From Paraglomus occultum (lineage: Eukaryota > Glomeromycota > Glomeromycetes > Paraglomerales > Paraglomeraceae): DNA of 34,110 nt. The translations under genes were made by a program, and so were the position numbers. The stretch covers positions 1-34,110 of the forward strand of contig CAJVPJ010000217.1 of assembly GCA_910592205.1 (NCBI GenBank). The letters are read 5' to 3'. Shown one piece after another: positions 12,552-22,969 of this stretch. The stretch's first letter is position 1, and the number at the start of each line of letters is the position of its first letter. A model generated the notes under the pieces. The model was not told the origin of the DNA, did no database searches, and was given only the letters and a program-made list of their open reading frames with translations.

Positions 12552-14011
12552 TCAGTTCAAACAAGACACAATACTCATCGTTCTAACTAATCTGGTTTTT
12601 GCTATTGTAACCCAAAACATACATTTCTGAGGGGTTAAGACCAAGTTTTTTTTTTACAGTACGCTAAACCATAATTTCTTTCTACGGCGTACATTGATAA
12701 CGCCGACCGCGTCGCACATTTCTCTCAATGTTAGTTGCGCACGCAGAACAGGGCAGCTGCGTTATGTAATCTTTTCTCCAACTTTTTGCACGTCCGCATC
12801 GGGTGTACAGAAATATTGGTTAGCGTTGCAAAAACAGAGTTTTGCACCTTTTACAGCCAAATTGACTTTTTCTTGAGATTCGGATTCACACCCTGTCCAC
12901 GTGACACTGATGCGAGACAAATAAAAAATAGTCTACGCGCGTCTCTTATTCGTAAATCAATTCCTACAATTTTCCAGCGAACGGGCATGTTGATTTATTG
13001 GATTCACAGCCTTTGTTTTCAGAAATTGAATCACAATTTATGTGATGACTATTGCGTATCCCTTCTCTGACAAGCATAGGCTCTTCTGAATAACAAACTC
13101 TTTGAGATACATCGTCTGTTCGCTATATTTTATAGATTCAAACAAGTTGATAAATAAATTTTATTTAATAATAAAAAATGCGTATCAACGGCAGAGCAAA
13201 AATATCCAGTGAGCATGATACAATAGTAACATTATCACAACAAAACTTTTTGCCGTTTTTTCACTTATCTTGTTTTTGGCAGTTGATTTCGTCGACAAAA
13301 TAATTCCCATCACAAGAAAGAAAAGTCAATTTCAGAAACATTGACAGCAAATGGTTACAGTTAAGGAATAGATAGCCTGCCGCTAACATAGTAAAAATTA
13401 CATGGAACTGCCTTACAATTTAATTCTGTCCGGTTAATACGCACGCGTTGTTGTTATTCGCAATCGTAGAAGTAAATAATATTTCTTACTTACAGGAGAA
13501 TTACCTAAACCAAAAAATAGTTATGATATATTTAACTGCAGGTATGTGTTACGGATGTCAATCTACGGTATTAACCTCTCACTTCTTCTGTTGTCTTACA
13601 ATTTAGTGAGTCAAAACAGTCTCAACATGAATTGATTACGAAATAAAAAATTGGAGTACGACATAAACCTTCACGCTGACATGCTCAGCACAAAAAGCCG
13701 AAGCAAGCGAATTTGAAAAAGAGTTTGAAAAACCTGCCACACTTTAACTTGCACCAGAATTGTATTTGTTTTATTCCTTTATTATTCTCAAAGCCAATTA
13801 TTCATTCTCTATAAAATGTTCGAATGACAATAACTATTCCACTACTGATAGGAAATGAAAAATAGAAAGAAATTCTGAAAGAGTGAATGAAAAAGCAATC
13901 ATTGCATTCTCTACCAAACATTACCCACTTTCTATTCCATTCACACATTGGAAGCATTCGATATAATTCATTACTTAACTTGATAAAAGAATAGTGCATA
14001 ATACGTGAGGG

Positions 14012-14031
14012 GCTGAAAAGTTTTGTCGCCG
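14012..14031 (+). repeat. Left terminal inverted repeat core of the mariner element
   Basis: Twenty bases identical, in inverted orientation, to 14898-14917. The outer 10 bp have diverged. Confidence 0.9.
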
Positions 14032-14086
14032 ATTCATTTATTTTGATAAATTTAAATACAATTACTCAAAAAACGATTTGATTTTC

Positions 14087-14272
14087 TCAGAAGTCTCCAT
14101 TAACATCTGTGCATTGTTTCAAACAGTACTGTCAACTCAGAAGGACTTCCCATAGTCAGCTTTTGGGATGGTGTCAACAACTGGCTAAACAAATTTTCAA
14201 CATTATTAAACCTTTTTTTCTTCAGTTCTTTCATAGTTTGAAGGAATATGCAAAAATGACAAGAAGAATGAT
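14087..14272 (-). pseudogene. Mariner transposase C-terminal remnant
   Basis: Minus-strand remnants of the last part of a mariner transposase in two frames. The upstream part (HSSCHFCIFLQTMKELKKK, then RFNNVENLF) corresponds to the region around the third catalytic acidic residue and the following basic helix. The downstream part (LKQCTDVNGDF then stop) corresponds to the family's C-terminal end, about 55 bp from the terminal repeat as expected. The aspartate that usually follows the PS(Y)D motif is replaced (SSC), and at least one frameshift and stops are present, so it cannot encode an active enzyme. The family match is from remembered motifs. Confidence 0.7.
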
Positions 14273-14897
14273 CTAACCCATATTAATATGGAAAATTAGG
14301 AAGGAGTGTCACCTGTTACCTTTGAAGATATTCAGTTATGATTGCGCTGATTAATTTGGCGCAGCGTGCATGACATCTGAACAGATTTTTTCCAGAGTGT
14401 TCGAAAATACTCCTGATAGTATACGATTGTATAAAACTTTCACAGGAAGTACCCACCTGACTAACCATTTCTGTGGTAATAAAATGAGGGTCAGTGTTTA
14501 TGAAGTAGTCGACTTTGGCAATATTTTTCTGACGTCATTGCTTTGCAAAGGCGCGCCCAGAACGAACATTGTCAAGAACGCTCTAATCTCTATTCCTTAA
14601 ATGCATGAATCCAGCTTTAAATTGCGCCAAGAGATAGTGCTCGTTCCCCTACTGCATTGACCAACTCGCTGTGAACCTGAGTTGGCTCCCGACCGATTCC
14701 TATATGAAACAAAAATTTATTATCGTTATCATTTGTGGCATATGTCGTCCAGTCGTTTTGGTATAGGCTTTTCAAAAAATGGTTTCTCGAGAATGACGAT
14801 ATGAATGTTTGTGATCTTTTTTTTCATACATTCCTGTTGCGAAATGATTGATCAACTCTATTTTTACATAGGTCAGCTGATTGTTGAAATCTAACCC

Positions 14898-14917
14898 CGG
14901 CGACAAAACTTTTCAGC
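14898..14917 (-). repeat. Right terminal inverted repeat core of the mariner element
   Basis: Reverse complement of the core at 14012-14031. Outside it the sequence continues to CGTA at 14928, matching the TACG of the left end. Confidence 0.9.
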
Positions 14918-15737
14918 ACACCCTCGTAGTTCATGTTTCATTGTATTGTGCAAATTAACTAAAAAAATGTTAAATGAGATTCTCGTATACGGGAAGGTTG
15001 TTGATATAAAGTTCAGTTAAACTAATCTTTACGGAATTCAACATATAATTGGTGTTCTTGCTTGAAGTATTTACTGGCGTGCATATCTAAACCAGTCATT
15101 GTATTTTCGTATTTTGCTGAAGACGAATCGGGGGTTCACAAAATATTGTAAATGCGCTTGATAGTATAAATCAACCTAGAATAATGATGACAGTTACAAT
15201 GGTGGTGGTAACCTCAAATTTATTGTACTCGAATTTAGTCGTATAGTAATAAACCACTTAAATATGTTTTCTATTTGCCTTGTAAGACGCGTTTGCGTGA
15301 TACGTAATAATTGACGGTTTATCTAACGAAAACTTTTAGAATATGCGGAAATACAGTAATGCCATAGGTTTACAAAATTCAACGTACAAATAATCTCTTT
15401 TTCGTAGCGTGGTATGTGTCCATTGTATATGATACAACTCTATTCTATGAAAAATTTCAATATAATTTTTCCGATAAAAGAATTGAATTAAGTATTAATT
15501 AATTTATAAAGTTTAAATCTAACAACGTTCAATAAAATATTCTCCATGTTATTTTAACACGAATTTCTTATAACAAATTTATTATAGTATATGGCAAAAC
15601 ATTAGTCATCGTATACTTGACACATTGCATCGCGCAGATAAAATTTATCACAAAATTTAAAACTCGATATACGTGTTTAGAAAAAAGTTTGCTTAAAAAA
15701 ACTTGGAAAATTATACTAAGAGAAACCAAGGACTAAA

Positions 15738-15768
15738 CCGTTGCTTTCGACACCAATTCAACTCCCCA
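15738..15768 (+). repeat. Exon-derived 31-bp block (copy of 25709-25739)
   Basis: Thirty of 31 bases match a segment of exon 4 of the 769-aa gene at 25709-25739, same orientation. In both places the frame reads PLLSTPxQLP, with Val in the gene and Ile here. Flanking bases do not align by eye. Such a match is far beyond chance for a window of this size. Confidence 0.85.
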
Positions 15769-16014
15769 CACCCAGCAAATACACGACGCTATGGCAAAGC
15801 CAAAATGTCTGTCGGTCGAAAATTAACGGCTAATCAAAGGCAGAGTAAACGAATGACGTATACTAATACGCAAATTATGAATCATTCATTACATTGATCC
15901 GGACACCCTGCAGTAGTAGCAAATGTGCAGATAAATGATGGGAGAAAATTAAAATTGATGAAGCAAAAAACATTTATTCTATTACTATTACTATTATTTA
16001 TACTATGAATATGT

Positions 16015-16105
16015 TGTGTATGAGTTCAGGACCTGTCTCAGTTCAGAACCCAGTCACTCAGTCCAGAACCCAAACAGGTTCCCAACTGAGGTACAACAAA
16101 TATAT
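16015..16105 (+). repeat. Dispersed repeat, copy 1
   Basis: About 80-90 bp that align with 33857-33945: GTTGTGT, then GAGTT.AGGACCTGTCTC.GTTC, then AGTCACT..GTCCAGAA, then CTGAGG. The unit has internal GTTC..GAAC-type inverted pieces, as often seen in terminal regions of DNA transposons. It is followed here by open-frame fragments, which may be cargo or a relic gene. Confidence 0.75.
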
Positions 16106-16250
16106 GACGCAAGAACTGAACTATGCAAAGGTAAAAGGAAGAATATGACAAGATGGAGAAATTGGTGGAAAAAATTGCTGAGAACTGTGGAGCAAGGATT
16201 TAATGAGATAGAGAAGAGAGCAACCAAACTCACTAAGATATAAAATGTAA
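16100..16250 (+). pseudogene. Possible relic coding fragment, frame-broken
   Basis: Two + strand frames over the same stretch give charged, helical-looking peptides: EVQQIYDARTELCKGKRKN in one and KEEYDKMEKLVEKIAENC in another. The latter reads like a coiled coil and is broken by stops on both sides. This could be a decayed transposon or retrocopied gene fragment next to the dispersed repeat. I recognise no family and offer it with low confidence. Confidence 0.2.
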
Positions 16251-19200
16251 TACATTTAGCACTGGATAGGCTGACAAGGATGCTTGAGAGAAAGATTTAT
16301 TATTATGGAACCCCCAATGCAGGAGTTGCACTTCTACAGGCGTGACTTGAATATTGATACAGAAGTAGAACACAGCAAATATGGACAACCATCTTTCTTT
16401 ATTATTATCTCATTATATGTTGATTTTCTGTGTTAATCTATGTCTACTTACACTCTTCCCCTGACATTTTCATCCAAAATTCCAAGCGTAAATTAAACAC
16501 GTGGATGAAATGGACAAAATCTCATCAAAGCAGGTATTCTCACTGTCTATTAGGATAAGTCTACCATAATAGTAAATATTGTTATATGCTGGCATCTCAT
16601 GGCTATCCCTTTTTTTCGGTCAGAATATTATGGATAACCGCTTTCCATGATTAACATTAAATGTACTGAATTTTTCACTAACACTCGTTACCTAAAAATT
16701 ACGCAAGTAACAACTCAGATTGTTCGTGCTGAGCGTTATAATACGTCTTGTGGTGAAGTAGCACAGGTTTCGGATAACAATACCTCAATTTACCCTGGTG
16801 ATTATTCCATCCCATTATTTCTCCTGCTGGAATCCTCGATGATTCGATTACCCCTCGAGCGATGCGTTCGATTAATGATACAGCATCTTTCCGGCTAAGC
16901 AGCTGAAGACGCTCTTGTAAAAAAAATATTAAATAGTAAATTATGTATATTAAAACAACCGCTCTGCACCAAGTATACAGCATGATAATTTTAACAGAGT
17001 TTTTATTATTAGAAAAAACTTGTTTGTTTTTTTTTTTTTTTGTGAATTAGAAATACACACTAACACGTCAAATCGTCTTTTTCTTTTTAAGTTAATTCTC
17101 TTTAATCTCTTTCACATATATTTTGGAAAGAAAATCATAAGTGACGATCTAATTATGCGATACGTCTATGGTGCATTGCCGGAATGGAATTGATCTGAAG
17201 CGAATTACAAGGCTAAGTGCCATTTGATCGGTAAAGTATGGTAAGATTGTTTTGATTCGATACATCGTCACAGATTGAATTATGAACGCTCTTAATTCAT
17301 ACATTCATAGGCTCAGAAAGATGAGCGCTCCCGCCGGAAATATTTTCTAAAACCGAATTAGCCCGTCAATTGCGTTTTTGTTCTCAGTGATCAAAGACAA
17401 AGATAATCTGAAAGCAACCAATAAAGATTAAAATTTTGATTATCAACTCTCCGACGACCACATGTACTTGCATATCCTTGGCGTCGAGCTTGGGTAATTA
17501 TTTTGGAGGCCAAATTCTCATCGTACTCTATGGGAAACGTCTGCCGTCCAAAAGATTCAAATTTTGGTTTCGATGTCTAATTCCTTGCTTGATGATATCT
17601 TGATTTCCCTTTGATTAGGTCTTTGGGCAGTGTAGGTAACACTCAAAGAAGGAAGTGGCTGTGCTTCTTTCAAACTGCGATAACATGCAGAGCTGTATAG
17701 TGTTGTGTGATGTGTACATACTTGTTAAATTCGATAAGGAAGACAATAAAAGAAAAGAATTTCTTAGCAGTAAACACCACTATATTTTTAGCAACCAACT
17801 AATAATAATATGTATATAATACTTATATGCTTGTATACCGGCTTATCAGAGTATTTTTCATGAGTAGGACAACCTGTATCTATATATGGAATTGTGATTT
17901 TAGCGTCAGGTGCTCAATAGATATTGCAGATCTGCCTCCTTATCCGGAAATTGTTATTATCGCACATTGCAATCATGTTCGGACGAGAATATTGCGAATA
18001 TTGCTAGTACAACATTGCTTGTTGATATTTATTCTGAAACTTTAATTTTGTCAATATTAATTTATGCTTTATATCTTCATTGAGCACAAAGGATAAATGT
18101 TGGTATTTTACAATCCTTTATAGGCAATAAAGTTTATGCGATAAACTACATAGCAAATTTCTTTGTGCAATATGCAGGTACCTACTATTTCTATTGGTCA
18201 GTCTCCTTATTACAGAGTTATCCAGATGGGCCGGAAAGGCAAATTTTTACCCTCAAGACAGACCCGTCTTTTGTATTCAAACGTTATTTTTAGGCAACAC
18301 TCTTCTGTAACAATATATTCTTCATCGAGTGACCTAGTTTTGTTATCCGTTTTCAGCAAGATTTGATACTGCGAGATGCGTCTGTAACACCGAGGACTTT
18401 GCTAGTGAACTGAGTGCGTTTAATGTCTTCTCTATCATCGATATCTTACCAGATGCGCCTCTTTCGTTAAGTAGATTGTTGTGAGATTGTATCTCCAGAG
18501 CCCGCATAAAAACACCCGTTTTTTATTTGGTACCTGCAATATCCGAACTGTTTCATATGCTTATACTTACTATATTTTAAGCAAAGTTTTTTTTTTAAAG
18601 ATATGGGTTCGTATTATTACATTCTGCTATGTAAAATTCCGTACGATCTCATCCAACTCATATTTTAAAAACATTGACATCAGCTATCGTTTATATTCTT
18701 GTTAACAAACGTTTTGCATCGGCATTTCTTAAAATTGATCCAGAAAAATCAACACATTTGAGTATAAATAAAATGCTTATTAAATAGTTAATATACCAAT
18801 AAACTATCGGCAAAAAAAAAACGAAATCAAGTATTGAGACATGAGTAAGTTTTTCTGTTCAATCCAATAACAATTTTTTGTATTATCAAAACTTTCTCCA
18901 CTAGACAACATTTAAACAATGTTAATATTAAATTTTGTAAAAAAAAAAGCTTTCTCAGAGGGTAAACGAGATAGCGTGCATACAATAAGTATGAAGATTT
19001 ACGAATGTAAACTATTCGAGCCGAAAACCCCAATACGTATATCCATCCTCAGTGACTGAAAACTTTTCTCAAAGAAATGTTATTACCTACGCTATTTTTT
19101 TACGTGTAGCTACCGATGATTTTGTTGTAGAGTGCTGTTTTGTATGAAAAGTATAACATCTCCACATTTCAAGTTTACTAACTAAATGGTAACGGACAAG

Positions 19201-19706
19201 CAAAAATATTATCCGTAGAAGGGCAAAAGCTAACGTTGAGCAAATTTTTTAAAAGGAGCATTCAGGAAATTAAAATTTTCAAAGTGTAAATATTTCAAAC
19301 CGTTCGAGCATAGTCACAAATTACTCTTTTTTTTTCATGCATCAAAATTCAAGTTGACAAATAGAAAACCTTTAACAAGTCAAACAAAGACAACATACAA
19401 AGGAAAAAGATTTGTCTGGTACAATCATATGTGTTATAGAATAAAAACGTGGAAAGAGAAACAAAGTCAGTCTCTAAAAATGGAAATTGAGTGACACGTT
19501 GTCCCTAAATTTTACTTATTTGGTATATACCCCTATTTACAACTTTCGGATTATAGTTTTAAACAATTACAAATTTTAATAATGATAGTCGGGTATTATT
19601 GTTACTTTTGACTTTACCACTTTATGCATATAATTGATGCCAATTCCGACATCGATTAAAAAGATCTGCCAAGCATACCAATCCGATGACGTAATGTGTG
19701 TATGTA

Positions 19707-20117
19707 TCACCTAAACCTGAAGAAATTATTTATAGAAAAGTATTGTTGATATGGGCTAATATAATTTTGCCATAGAATGGGACTTTTTTCGTATTGCGTA
19801 ATAATTTTAACTATTACCCGGATGCACACATATAATGTTTGCGTAGAACGTGATAATACGTACAGTGTATTCTCATCGCTCAAAGACAGTTTATTTTCAG
19901 AAAGACTACACGTTGTCAACTGTATCATTTTCTCATAGTAAAAATACGTATTCGTACAGACAGGGATCAAACCATACTCATGCGTTCGTTGACTTTCCAA
20001 ATGCTGGTCATGCATTCGATCATTTACAAATAACAAATTCGTATATTCGAAAACTTTAAAGTGTTGCCCTGCAGCCCAGAGTTGAGGAAAGCTATTGTTG
20101 ACCACCATATATAGCAA
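19707..20117 (-). CDS. Uncertain 136-codon open frame
   Basis: The longest minus-strand open frame outside the coding island that is not a shadow of a gene. It starts MLYMVVNNSFPQLWAAGQHF and contains an Arg/His-rich middle (NDRMHDQHLESQRTHEYG). I see no domain, signal peptide or flanking promoter signal. The length is somewhat unusual for DNA this AT-rich, but composition toward the C-terminus (YYEKMIQ.., LYVCIRVIVKIITQY) is what AT-rich noise gives. Gene status is doubtful. Confidence 0.15.
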   Translation of the reverse strand: MLYMVVNNSFPQLWAAGQHFKVFEYTNLLFVNDRMHDQHLESQRTHEYGLIPVCTNTYFYYEKMIQLTTCSLSENKLSLSDENTLYVLSRSTQTLYVCIRVIVKIITQYEKSPILWQNYISPYQQYFSINNFFRFR

Positions 20118-21948
20118 TTCATACTAAACGAATGGTTATCCATTTTTTAGCACTAGCAGTTTGACTTGCTGCGTATTTATTATTATGTTTATAACCCCTT
20201 TTGTCCTCACTGGCCTAACTTGTGATCACAGAACCTTTCTCCTATTACTATAGTATTAACGCAAGAATTAACTGTGTTTTGTTTGTTGTTTCATTTTTTT
20301 AGCAAAACAATACCGATTGACTGTCAGAGAAGCACGGAATTTCCGATATTTGCGAGGAGGATAGAACTTGGGATGTAATTTTTTTCCGCATTCTCACATA
20401 CAAGATTCATCCCCTGCATTTACCCCTTTCCTCAAGCTCCAAATATTAGTTAAACTTCATTCTGCAGATTCATGATATCGATAAATGTATTGATGACGTT
20501 CATATTGTTATACGCTGGAAGTTAAAATTAGTTGGCACTTTAATTGGAGTGAAACTATGCAAGAAAGTATTGTGTCGATTGTACCACCACCAACATGTCT
20601 GATAATATTCTAACCAAATTCAGCTAGGTTATTCCGTCCGCAGTTGATTGGTGGATATCCAATTAAAAATAGGAAAACGTGCACGCAATGAACCGAGCTA
20701 TCATTAATGAGCGATTGGACCATGCAAGCAAGATTACACCAAATTGGCAATGGTGTATAATGATGCAAAAATAACAATAACGTCGTTTCCAACTCTTCGA
20801 GAAAAGTTACATGTGTCTGTCAGCATCAATGAACGTATTGAATCAATTGCTACTATTGATCAGCAAAATTAATTCCGACCGCATCGTTCGCAATAAGAGA
20901 TTTGCCAAGTCAAAAGAGAAATTCAATAATCAGCAAACAGTTTGATTCCTAAAAGTTTCCATAAACAATTTGTAAATTGTGTTGATAATATAGCATTGGT
21001 AATTTGCTTATTGTCAGTCAAACCATCTTTTTGGTACTCGTTTTTTATTATATAGTACATATATTTCAAATTTAACAATGACAAAGACATTAGCATTTAT
21101 ATGTTGATGGTTGTAATGAATACTCATCCCAAGTAATAAACTTTTCTACGATGTGACAATGAGCGAGATTAAGTGTTTGCTGTAAAAAATAACAATTATG
21201 CAATACTACAAGAGCCCTTACTATTATGTAAGCCAATAATTAAATAAAATCTGTCTTTTTTTAATTGTCGTATAGTCATTATGAATTCAAACATGTAACC
21301 AGGAATTTTTTGAAAAGAAAAAAAAAGAAAAGATTTTTTTTCAAACAGGTTTGAAGAAAAATTACAAGTAATACCGATATTCTATTTGTCTATTTTTAGA
21401 TAGTTTAGGAAATTTCCAATAGCAACCTAAAAAAGGAAGTTCAATACAGAAAGTGTTTGATCTGTGCTTTGAGATGAGCAACATTCTGAACAGTATGACG
21501 TACAAACAATAAAGTGATTACATACAATTATGAATGACAATCTTTGATATGTTTGAAATCCTTAGTAATCTCATATGATTCAATGTTTTATTTTATAAAT
21601 AGATTCGTGTTCTTCCAGAGAACAATACATCGTAGATAGACAAGGGCGTATTTGGATATTCGCCCACGTTATGGACATATATGTTTATCAATCACTTCCG
21701 TCCTCGTTGTTGATGATTACGTTGTTAGAGCATAGGGTAGGAGAATCACTGTGATATTTTTAACACGGACCTGAAGATCTCTGGTATTCCAAAACTCCGT
21801 CCCCGCTTGGCTGTTATGATATCGCCCGAAGACCAAAACTTAGATCGATGGATATGATCAGCATTGCACATGTAAATGCATATATATATATATGGGATGT
21901 TTAATATACGCCCATTCATTTTATAGGATAACAGCCGAATTCTTTTGA

Positions 21949-21964
21949 GGGGGGGGGGGGGGGG
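21949..21964 (+). repeat. Run of 16 G
   Basis: An uninterrupted 16-base guanine tract, isolated in AT-rich DNA, about 60 bp after a (TA)n run at about 21882-21892. Confidence 0.95.
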
Positions 21965-22923
21965 TATGCTCGCTAATAATAGATTCTATTCTAGACTTAA
22001 TTTTATGATGTTTCGATCACGCTTGTCGATATGGATTCATACGATTGCCACAAAGAACAATATTGTTAAATGAGACATAGTGGAGAAAAGAGTAAATCAG
22101 TTTTAGGACATGTCGGGTATGAAGAGAAGAAGATGCAGACGCATCCGATTAATACAAAATTAATAATTAGTGTCATCGAACATAAAAAACTAAACGTATA
22201 AGGTAATATATTTTTCTGTTGGGCTTTCAATACATTGTTCTATTGTATCTATACTGTATCATATATTGTATACTGTAGGCTATACACTGTACATAGTACA
22301 CTGTACACCGTACACTGCCCTGTGTCTCCATTAATTTAAAATAGCATGGCAAAGCAACCAAAGGCGGACACAGGAAACAGTCTAGCAGAAACTAGTATAC
22401 AGCGACAGTAATAGCACTATGCAGCGATATATAGTATGTTATGCCTTTGTTCATACTACAATTCGTGAAATGGTCCTGTCTTATTGTCTCATGCTCTACG
22501 ACTACAATTCTCTTAATTGTGCTTTGTTCCCCGCCTGTTGTCTACAATTTCGTAACATGCACGAAATAGATTGTGTCTAATCGACTGACCATAACTTAAA
22601 TTATAACACACCATTTCATATACGTTGTGCAATAGGTTGTAATTTATATCTCATAAACAACCACACAACACAACGTTTCTTATGTTAGTTCTATATTTAA
22701 ATTAATGACACACAGTAGATTATTGATATCACAAAGTCCTATATTTAAAAAGCTAACGAATTTATATTACCATTGAATTGATAACCCGACCCCTTTCGGT
22801 AACACACGAATGAATAAACTCCACAAACTACACTTTATTAGTTTTAGCAACAAACTGACTCTATCCTCCAGGTTTGGGACTTTCCGCTTTATCATTCATC
22901 CCTTTTCCACGTCGAAGGAACAC
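21965..22923. other. Intergenic region before the coding island
   Basis: No gene seen. It contains an imperfect tandem array of TGTATAC/TGTACAC-type units at about 22249-22317 and otherwise ordinary AT-rich DNA leading into the promoter of the 22970 gene. Confidence 0.6.
22249..22317. repeat. Imperfect tandem TRTAYACTG array
   Basis: About 70 bp of degenerate 8-11-bp units (ATACTGTA, TACACTGTACA, TACACCGTACA). Units toward the right end are the most alike, and many contain the self-complementary core TGTACA. Confidence 0.7.
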
Positions 22924-22951
22924 TATACATAAATATATATATATACATATA
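22924..22951 (+). promoter_or_regulatory. TATA-rich stretch before the 22970 gene
   Basis: An alternating AT run (ATAAATATATATATATACAT) ends about 20 bp before the start codon. It could supply a TATA box or an AT-rich leader. Position and composition are the only evidence. Confidence 0.3.
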
Positions 22952-22969
22952 TACCTAACATTGCATTGA

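Larger units (their letters stand above)
11599..14001. other. Intergenic region with simple and direct repeats
   Basis: No gene that I can support. It holds T-rich DNA and microsatellites, a 50-bp direct repeat (see 12418 and 12502), and a slightly more GC-rich patch at about 12690-13070. That patch carries two overlapping open frames (60 and 111 codons) with no recognisable motif. Confidence 0.6.
14002..14928 (-). mobile_element. Degenerate, internally deleted mariner-like element
   Basis: Inverted terminal repeats share an identical 20-nt core, GCTGAAAAGTTTTGTCGCCG (14012-14031, and as reverse complement at 14898-14917). The outer ends start TACG on both sides, consistent with insertion at a TA dinucleotide. 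The minus strand carries transposase remains: a stretch DHSSCHFCIF followed by MKELKKKRFNNVENLF (about 14180-14272) resembles the SDFHLF..LKKxLxGKRF region of mariner transposases, and another frame, LKQCTDVNGDF (14087-14128), resembles the C-terminal RWxKCxxxNGxYFE motif. The two lie in different frames, so a frameshift separates them. Full mariners are about 1.3 kb; this copy is 927 bp and lacks an open transposase frame. It is a dead copy, or one mobilisable only in trans. Confidence 0.85.
14929..21948. other. Gene-poor AT-rich region with repeat relics
   Basis: No gene that I can support. It contains a 31-bp exon-like block at 15738, a dispersed repeat at about 16015, coiled-coil-like peptide fragments split between frames at about 16100-16250 (for example EEYDKMEKLVEKIAENC), and a 136-codon minus-strand open frame at 19707-20117. 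The rest is AT-rich DNA with T and A runs. Confidence 0.55.

Noticed and set aside
14370-14600. 76-codon + strand frame inside the mariner element
   Set aside because: It runs opposite to the transposase remnant and shows no transposase motif; a chance frame.
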